DNA of 64,000 bases from JANYGM01 sp043764015. Lineage in GTDB: Bacteria > Bacteroidota > Bacteroidia > Cytophagales > Thermonemataceae. The notes beneath the pieces were generated by a model that saw only the letters and a program-made list of their open reading frames with translations, ran no database searches and had not been told where the DNA came from. This document shows positions 59,303 to 64,000 of the stretch, piece by piece (position 1 is the stretch's first letter; each line of letters opens with the position of its first letter). The stretch covers positions 1 to 64,000 of the forward strand of contig JAYUKY010000012.1 in assembly GCA_043764015.1 (NCBI GenBank). Direction: 5' to 3'. The translations under genes were made by a program, and so were the position numbers.

Positions 59303-60595
59303 TCAAAAAAGTTCTTTCTTTATTTTCTCCAAAATCAGTTGTGTTGCACCCAAATTAGCATTTACATAACCTAAACACGCCTTTTGCGCTTGCTCGTGAG
59401 CCACTTTATTTTGATAGATTTCTAAAAATTGTCTTTCAAAATCTTTATTATTTACTACTGCAAAAGCTCCTTTTTGTGTAATTAAATCCGTTGCTTCTTG
59501 GTATTTTTGATATGCTTTATTTCCAAAAAAAATGGGCAAACCAAAAGTTGCTGCTTCCAAAATATTATGCAAACCTTGCTTAAAACCTCCTCCCACAAAT
59601 GCAAAATCAGCGTAAGCGTACAAAGACGACAACATTCCAACATTGTCAATAATCAAAACGTCATTTTTTTGGATATTTTCTAAATTATCATTTTGACTGT
59701 TTTCTGTTGAATTTTCAGAGAAAAGCGTTGTTTTTTTATTGATTTTTTGACGTAATTCCTTGATTTTTTGCTGATTTATTTCGTGTGGTGCAATGATTAT
59801 TTTAAGGGAAAACTGTTTTTGAAAATCATTGATAAATGGCACTAAAACTGTCAAATCTTCGTCCCAACTGCTCCCAATGATAAGTAAGGGCTGATTGTTT
59901 TTAAATTTTTCAGCAATAATAATCTCCTTTTTAGCCTCACAAATAGCTTTTACTCTATCAAAACGAGTATCTCCACCCACGAAAACATTTTGCATTTTGT
60001 CTTCATCTAAAATAGTTGCTAAAAGCGTTTTTGAATGATTATTTTGCACGAAAATAGCAGAAAAACAGTTGAGCATTTTTCTATAAAACCCGCCATAAAA
60101 CCTAAAGAAAACCTGTTTTTCTCTAAAAATAGCGGAGAAAAGTATACAAGGAATGTTCTGTTTTTTGATTTCTGACAAATAAAAATGCCAAAATTCATAC
60201 TTTGCAAAAAAAACTATTCTAGGCTGCGCTATTTGAAGTAATTTTTGAGCATTTTCTTTGCTATCAGAAGGCAAATACACAACTACATCAGCGCAGGCAT
60301 AGCTTTTTTGAACTTCATAGCCAGAAGGAGAAAAAAAAGTAAGCAAAATTTTAAAATCAGGATAATTCTGCTTAAAACCTTCCAAAACTGGGCGTGCTTG
60401 CTCAAATTCGCCCAAACTTGCACAATGAAACCACGCAACATTTTGATTATCAAAATATTGGGATTTATTTTTTTCCAAAATGGCAAAGTTTTTTTTTCGT
60501 CCTAAATAGATTTTTTTTGCTTTTTGATTGAAATTACTAGCTATTTTAATCAAAAAATTATACAAAAAAATACTTAATTGATAGATTAAAAGCAT
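59303..60595 (-). CDS. waaA: 3-deoxy-D-manno-octulosonic acid transferase
   Basis: Adds KDO to lipid A at the inner membrane, completing the inner LPS core. The 430-aa GT30 protein starts with a membrane-anchoring helix (LLIYQLSIFLYNFLI). Family motifs: VAWFHCASLGEFEQARPVLE with the catalytic-region Glu, FFAKYEFWHFYLSEI, CILFSAIFREKQVFF, and C-terminal FAFVGGGFKQGLHNILEAATFGLPIFFG. Starts upstream of two small membrane-protein genes in minus-strand order. Consistent with kdsB in the same window. Confidence 0.93.
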   Translation of the reverse strand: MLLIYQLSIFLYNFLIKIASNFNQKAKKIYLGRKKNFAILEKNKSQYFDNQNVAWFHCASLGEFEQARPVLEGFKQNYPDFKILLTFFSPSGYEVQKSYACADVVVYLPSDSKENAQKLLQIAQPRIVFFAKYEFWHFYLSEIKKQNIPCILFSAIFREKQVFFRFYGGFYRKMLNCFSAIFVQNNHSKTLLATILDEDKMQNVFVGGDTRFDRVKAICEAKKEIIIAEKFKNNQPLLIIGSSWDEDLTVLVPFINDFQKQFSLKIIIAPHEINQQKIKELRQKINKKTTLFSENSTENSQNDNLENIQKNDVLIIDNVGMLSSLYAYADFAFVGGGFKQGLHNILEAATFGLPIFFGNKAYQKYQEATDLITQKGAFAVVNNKDFERQFLEIYQNKVAHEQAQKACLGYVNANLGATQLILEKIKKELF

Positions 60596-60603
60596 ATTTT
60601 GTT

Positions 60604-61119
60604 TTATTTTTCCTCTTCAAAATTAGCATCTTCTGTATTTTTATCTTGTAAATAAGCTAAAAATTCTAAGATTTTTTGTTTGGCAATAGACACCAAAAAA
60701 AGTGCAATTTCACGCTTGAAAGTAGCTAAAATACTGTTTTCATCTAAATATTCTTTTGAATGTTTTGGATTTAGTCCAAAATTTTCAGAAGATTTGCCCT
60801 CTGGCTCAAGGTTTTCTTCTTTATTATTTCCATCACCAGAAAAAACGCTTGGCATCAGTTCTGACAAGGTAAAATCTTTCTTTCCAAAAAAATATTTCAG
60901 CACCAAATATGCGCCCACCGCCACAGAACCAATACTTGCCACAATTTTGAACTTTTCTATTGCTTCTGATTTGATGCTTGCAATTTTATCAAAAATTTCG
61001 TTTTCTTGCATCTCTTTTTCTTGTAAAAGTTGTTGCTTTTTATCCTCTAAAATCTGCTCCTTTTGGCTAATTTCAGGATTTTCGTTAATATTTTCGTTAT
61101 TATTAGTGTCGTTAGTCAT
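60604..61119 (-). CDS. Single-pass membrane protein with coiled coil, unknown function
   Basis: A 171-aa protein. An Asn/Glu/Lys-rich N-terminal coiled-coil region (ISQKEQILEDKKQQLLQEKE ...) is followed by one membrane helix (FKIVASIGSVAVGAYLVLKYFF, about 57-78) and a charged C-terminus with a second amphipathic helix (LFLVSIAKQKILEFLAYL). Its start overlaps the end of the holin-like gene by 8 nt, indicating co-translation. Similar pairs downstream of holin-like genes occur in Bacteroidota, without a known function. Confidence 0.65.
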   Translation of the reverse strand: MTNDTNNNENINENPEISQKEQILEDKKQQLLQEKEMQENEIFDKIASIKSEAIEKFKIVASIGSVAVGAYLVLKYFFGKKDFTLSELMPSVFSGDGNNKEENLEPEGKSSENFGLNPKHSKEYLDENSILATFKREIALFLVSIAKQKILEFLAYLQDKNTEDANFEEEK

Positions 61120-61444
61120 TGTCTGGTTTTGATTTAATTAGGTGAAAATATTTTCTAATAATGCTACTTACTTTACCAAAATTTTTGTGTAAAACAATTA
61201 CAAAAAGCATAAAAATTATGCTCACAATCATAAAACCAACATATTTAGGCGTTTGCAACACGTCATTAAGCAGCCAAGCAACACCTAACGCAAAGAAAAT
61301 AAGGCTCAAAAAACCTAAAAACCCTAAAATTATCAACTTAAAAAACCTCGTCACAAACCTAGAAATCTCTTGCTGGACTTCTATTTTGATTATCTCAGTG
61401 CGTGTATCAATGTATTTTTTTAATAATGCAATTAGTTCGCTCAT
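61112..61444 (-). CDS. Phage holin superfamily III-like membrane protein
   Basis: A 110-aa protein with an N-terminal amphipathic region (LIALLKKYIDTRTEIIKIEV) and two membrane helices (LIILGFLGFLSLIFFALGVAW and YVGFMIVSIIFMLFVIVL). This is the PF07332-like pattern usually named 'phage holin family', common outside prophages in Bacteroidota. Overlaps the next gene. There are no other phage genes around. Role unknown; envelope-related by context. Confidence 0.75.
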   Translation of the reverse strand: MSELIALLKKYIDTRTEIIKIEVQQEISRFVTRFFKLIILGFLGFLSLIFFALGVAWLLNDVLQTPKYVGFMIVSIIFMLFVIVLHKNFGKVSSIIRKYFHLIKSKPDND

Positions 61445-61445
61445 T

Positions 61446-61552
61446 TGTTTAAGTGTTTAGTGTGTAGTGCTTAGTGTGTAGTGCTTAGTGTGTAGTGTGT
61501 AGTGTGTAGTGCAATGTATTTCACTAAACACTACTCACTATTTCACTACTCA
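61446..61552. repeat. AGTGTGTAGTG-type tandem repeats between the ABC-F and holin-like genes
   Basis: From about 61457, ttagtgtgtagtgc occurs nearly three times and then tgtagtg three times. From about 61522, the opposite-orientation words (actaaacactactcacta, cactactcacta) lead up to the ABC-F stop codon. The two halves are inverted relative to each other. The plus-strand tandem part is the most regular repeat of the window. Confidence 0.65.
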
Positions 61553-63457
61553 CTATTCGCTAAGTTCTAGCCAGCGCATTTCTTTTTCTTCAAGTATCTT
61601 ATTGATTTTTAGCAAGTTAGCAGACCAATTTTTAAAATCTTCTGGAGAAGGATTTTGTACATTCTCACCTGCAAGTTTCTTGTTCAAATCAATTTTTTCT
61701 GTTTCCAAAGTTGCCATTTCTGTTTCTATTGCTTCTAATTCTTGCTTTTCTTTGAAAGAAAGTTTGCGCTTGTTGTCTTCTTTTGGAGCTATAATTTCAA
61801 CTTTTTGTTCCAATTTTGGCGGATTTTTCTGTTTATTTTTGGCTTTTTGCTCTAGTTCCAAATCTTCCAATTCTTCTTTATAATCCGTATAATTGCCGTT
61901 GAAATCTCTTATTTCGCCTGTTCCATCAAAAATAAACAGTCTATCCACGAGTTTGTCCATAAAATACCTATCGTGAGAAACCAAAAGCAAACAACCTGAA
62001 AATTTCTCTAAAAAATCCTCCAAAACATTCAAAGTTTGAATATCTAAATCATTAGTTGGCTCATCTAAAATCAAGAAATTAGGGCTTTTAACCAAGATTT
62101 TCATCAGTTGCAAACGGCGTTTTTCTCCTCCGCTCAACTTATCCACCATTTTGTATTGCGTTTCTGGCGGAAACAAAAAAGTAGTCAAAAACTGCGTTGC
62201 GGTGATAGTTTGCCCGTTTCCTAGCGTGATAATCTCCGCAATTTCTTTGATAACATCAATCACACGCTGGTCTGCGCCATATTGCAGGGCATCTTGCGAA
62301 TAATACCCAAAAGTAATGGTTTCTCCAATGCTAATAGTGCCGCTATTTGGCTCAATTTGTTGTGTGAGAAGTTTCAAAAATGTAGATTTTCCTACACCAT
62401 TTCTGCCCACAACGCCTATTCTATCCCCTTTTTTGAAAACATAAGAAAAATCATTAATAATTTTTTTAACAGTATCTTTATCATTAAAAAACTTATTGAT
62501 ATGTTCCATTTCAAGGATTTTATTCCCCAACCTTGCTGTTTTCATATTCAGCTCTAAAGTTGTCTTTGTATTGTTTTGTTGTGCTTTTTCTTTGATATTT
62601 TCAAAATTTTCAACTCTATATTTTGCCTTCGTACCTCTTGCTCGTGGCTGTTTACGTATCCAATCAAGCTCTTTTTTGAAAAGATTTTTAGCTTTGTCTA
62701 TTTCACTTTGAAGATTTGCTTCTCTTTCAGATTTTTTCTCCAAAAAATAACCATAATTCCCTTCATAATTATAAATTTGGGCATTTTCAAGCTCCACAAT
62801 TCTATTACAAACGGCATCTAAGAAATACCTATCGTGAGTAATAAGTAACAAAGTAGTTTCAGCAGATGACAAAAACCCCTCCAACCATTCAATAGTGTCC
62901 AAATCCAAGTGATTGGTTGGCTCATCAAGTATTAAGACATCAGGCTCACTAATAAGGAGTTGCGCTAAGGCAACACGCTTTTTTTGCCCACCAGAAAGTT
63001 CTGAAATAGGTTTTTCTAAATTATGCAAATCAAATCTACCCAAAATTTGTTTTACTTTTGCTTCATATTCCCACGCATTATACTTGTCCATTTGCTCCAT
63101 TGCGTGTTGTAGCCTGTCAATGTCGTCCGTATGCTCCAAACTAAGCTCATATTCTTCAATAGCCTTAAAAGCAGGCGTTGGCACACGGAAAATAGCCTCT
63201 GAAATAGTTTTTGCTTCACCAAAATTAGGTTCTTGTGGCAAATACCCAATTCCAGTTTCTTTTTTAATGGCAATAGTGCCTTCATCAGGTATGTCTGCGC
63301 CCACAAGCATACGTACAAGCGTGGTTTTGCCTGTGCCGTTTGCGCCCACGAGGGCAATTTTTTCACCCTGATTGATACCAAAATTAAGGTTACGTAGCAA
63401 CCAACGGTCACCAAATTGTTTAGAAATATTATCCGCAGAAAGAAGATTGATAGCCAT
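61553..63457 (-). CDS. ABC-F family ATPase, Uup-like
   Basis: A 634-aa soluble double-ABC protein acting on the ribosome or in DNA-related roles (Uup). First ATPase: ALVGANGTGKTTLV, LSGGQKKRVALAQLL, LILDEPTNHLDLDTIEWLE. Second: GVVGRNGVGKSTFLKLL, LSGGEKRRLQLMKIL, LILDEPTNDLDIQTLNVLE. The Arm/linker is present (ERLRKQPRARGTKAK-like DWIRKQPRARGTKAKYR). The C-terminal ~80 residues are a coiled coil, as in Uup. No membrane segments. The post-stop repeat region follows. Confidence 0.93.
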   Translation of the reverse strand: MAINLLSADNISKQFGDRWLLRNLNFGINQGEKIALVGANGTGKTTLVRMLVGADIPDEGTIAIKKETGIGYLPQEPNFGEAKTISEAIFRVPTPAFKAIEEYELSLEHTDDIDRLQHAMEQMDKYNAWEYEAKVKQILGRFDLHNLEKPISELSGGQKKRVALAQLLISEPDVLILDEPTNHLDLDTIEWLEGFLSSAETTLLLITHDRYFLDAVCNRIVELENAQIYNYEGNYGYFLEKKSEREANLQSEIDKAKNLFKKELDWIRKQPRARGTKAKYRVENFENIKEKAQQNNTKTTLELNMKTARLGNKILEMEHINKFFNDKDTVKKIINDFSYVFKKGDRIGVVGRNGVGKSTFLKLLTQQIEPNSGTISIGETITFGYYSQDALQYGADQRVIDVIKEIAEIITLGNGQTITATQFLTTFLFPPETQYKMVDKLSGGEKRRLQLMKILVKSPNFLILDEPTNDLDIQTLNVLEDFLEKFSGCLLLVSHDRYFMDKLVDRLFIFDGTGEIRDFNGNYTDYKEELEDLELEQKAKNKQKNPPKLEQKVEIIAPKEDNKRKLSFKEKQELEAIETEMATLETEKIDLNKKLAGENVQNPSPEDFKNWSANLLKINKILEEKEMRWLELSE

Positions 63458-63518
63458 TTATTATGTTTTGAATTGTATTTTTATAGTAATATTTTGTTTT
63501 TATTCCCTTTGGAAACTG

Positions 63519-64000
63519 TTATTCATTTGCCAAACTTTTATCTAAAATCCACTGCCAAACTGCCAAAACTTCATTAGGATTTGTAAATGTAAGCGGAATA
63601 TAATTGGGGTCAATATACAAATTCTTATTTTCTAATTTTAGAAAACACCACAAACGAGCGTTCGTTACACAACCATAAATAGCTTTACGAGATTGTCCTT
63701 TTTGTTCATTAAAAATTTGCATTGCATACATTTTTGCGCCACATTCCGCCAAACTTTCAGTTATTTCTTTGTTTTTAGCCTCCATAAGGCATATAATTGG
63801 CGAAGTAATTTTGGGTTTATTGATTTCTGCTGATAGAACAAAATTACAAACGCCACTTAAATTATTTTCCACATCAACCCTAAACTGAAAACCTGAATAA
63901 ATACTAAATTGATAGCTATTTGCCCGTTTAAGTTCCTTCAAAACAGGTGCAATTACAAATTCTGATTTGGCTTTTAATGTCGTTAAAGATGCTCTTAAAG
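63519..64000 (-). CDS. PD-(D/E)XK nuclease-like protein (partial, right window edge)
   Basis: The frame stays open to the window edge, so the start is outside. A TTG at 63941 is an unlikely start because upstream residues (TLKAKSEFVIAPVLKEL) fit the fold. Visible motifs: FQFRVDVENNLSGVCNFVLS (Asp-containing strand) and TSPIICLMEAKNKEITESLA (E-x-K). This is the pattern of the N-terminal nuclease domain of type I R subunits and related stand-alone proteins. 160 residues are visible; function not certain. Confidence 0.65.
   Translation of the reverse strand, partial: LRASLTTLKAKSEFVIAPVLKELKRANSYQFSIYSGFQFRVDVENNLSGVCNFVLSAEINKPKITSPIICLMEAKNKEITESLAECGAKMYAMQIFNEQKGQSRKAIYGCVTNARLWCFLKLENKNLYIDPNYIPLTFTNPNEVLAVWQWILDKSLANE

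Noticed and set aside
61112..61444. Evidence for a prophage (holin-like protein)
   Set aside because: No other phage genes; this family is common in Bacteroidota chromosomes outside prophages.
61446..61552. Possible CRISPR array
   Set aside because: Units of 7-14 bp without unique spacers of regular length; no cas genes nearby.
1..64000. tRNA or rRNA genes
   Set aside because: None seen by eye in intergenic regions; a covariance-model search would be decisive.

Overview
The window reads as AT-rich chromosomal DNA of a member of the Bacteroidota, most likely the Cytophagia (Cytophagales). Evidence seen directly: several upstream regions carry the Bacteroidota housekeeping promoter box TAnnTTTG (near dxr, the DUF1573 gene, upp, rbfA, kdsB, ada and a DEAD-box helicase); starts mostly lack a Shine-Dalgarno sequence; one large surface protein ends in a gliding-motility/type-B sorting domain; LPS genes (kdsB, waaA) mark a Gram-negative envelope; and gene content such as DUF1573-yajC, type 2 ferredoxin-NADP reductase, DUF2911 and WG-repeat proteins is typical of the phylum. 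No rRNA, tRNA, CRISPR array or complete insertion sequence was recognised. The genus cannot be named from this evidence.

Layout. 0-2 kb: end of a probable insertion sequence, a MITE-like repeat, a hypothetical gene broken by an in-frame stop, and two small antitoxin-like paralogues. 2.3-8.1 kb: gltA, suhB, a periplasmic cyclophilin, rsmE and a WG-repeat protein. 8.5-15.5 kb: cphA (cyanophycin synthetase), a small lipoprotein and dnaE. 15.9-21 kb: exported proteins and lipoproteins (YHYH protein, PEBP-like lipoprotein, a third lipoprotein, two duplicated CAP-domain lipoproteins around an outer-membrane barrel). 21-22.7 kb: ECF sigma factor, small membrane protein and CpxP/Spy-like protein. 22.9-34.8 kb: dxr, a divergent D-aminoacylase-like protein, DUF1573-yajC, ferredoxin-NADP reductase, two methyltransferases, a SurA-like PPIase with an OmpA-like module, upp and rbfA. 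35-42 kb: a giant exported TPR-CHAT protein divergent from a double CbxX/CfxQ AAA+ protein. 42-53.4 kb: glycosyltransferase, RNA ligase, gliding-type surface protein, kdsB, envelope proteins and an ada-alkB DNA alkylation repair operon. 53.4-55.7 kb: DEAD-box helicase behind a leader of nearly 400 nt. 55.8-59.2 kb: a probable small defence island (Rpn-family nuclease with a duplicated C-terminal mini-gene; EcoRI-type adenine methyltransferase overlapping a DUF262-HNH protein). 59.3-64 kb: waaA, two small membrane proteins, an ABC-F protein and a partial PD-(D/E)XK-like protein running off the right edge.

Best candidates for something new are: (1) the Rpn-type nuclease whose 58-residue C-terminal segment is repeated as a free-standing ORF directly downstream, which suggests a duplicated intragenic antitoxin; (2) the coupled methyltransferase/DUF262-HNH pair; (3) a recurring, apparently undescribed signal: degenerate short-period repeats that begin right after stop codons and form inverted pairs around the terminator hairpins of convergent genes; (4) two families of MITE-like elements, one with a perfect 8-bp direct repeat at its ends and one whose terminal repeat supplies the stop codon of the broken gene at the left edge; (5) the YHYH/PEBP/lipoprotein cluster.
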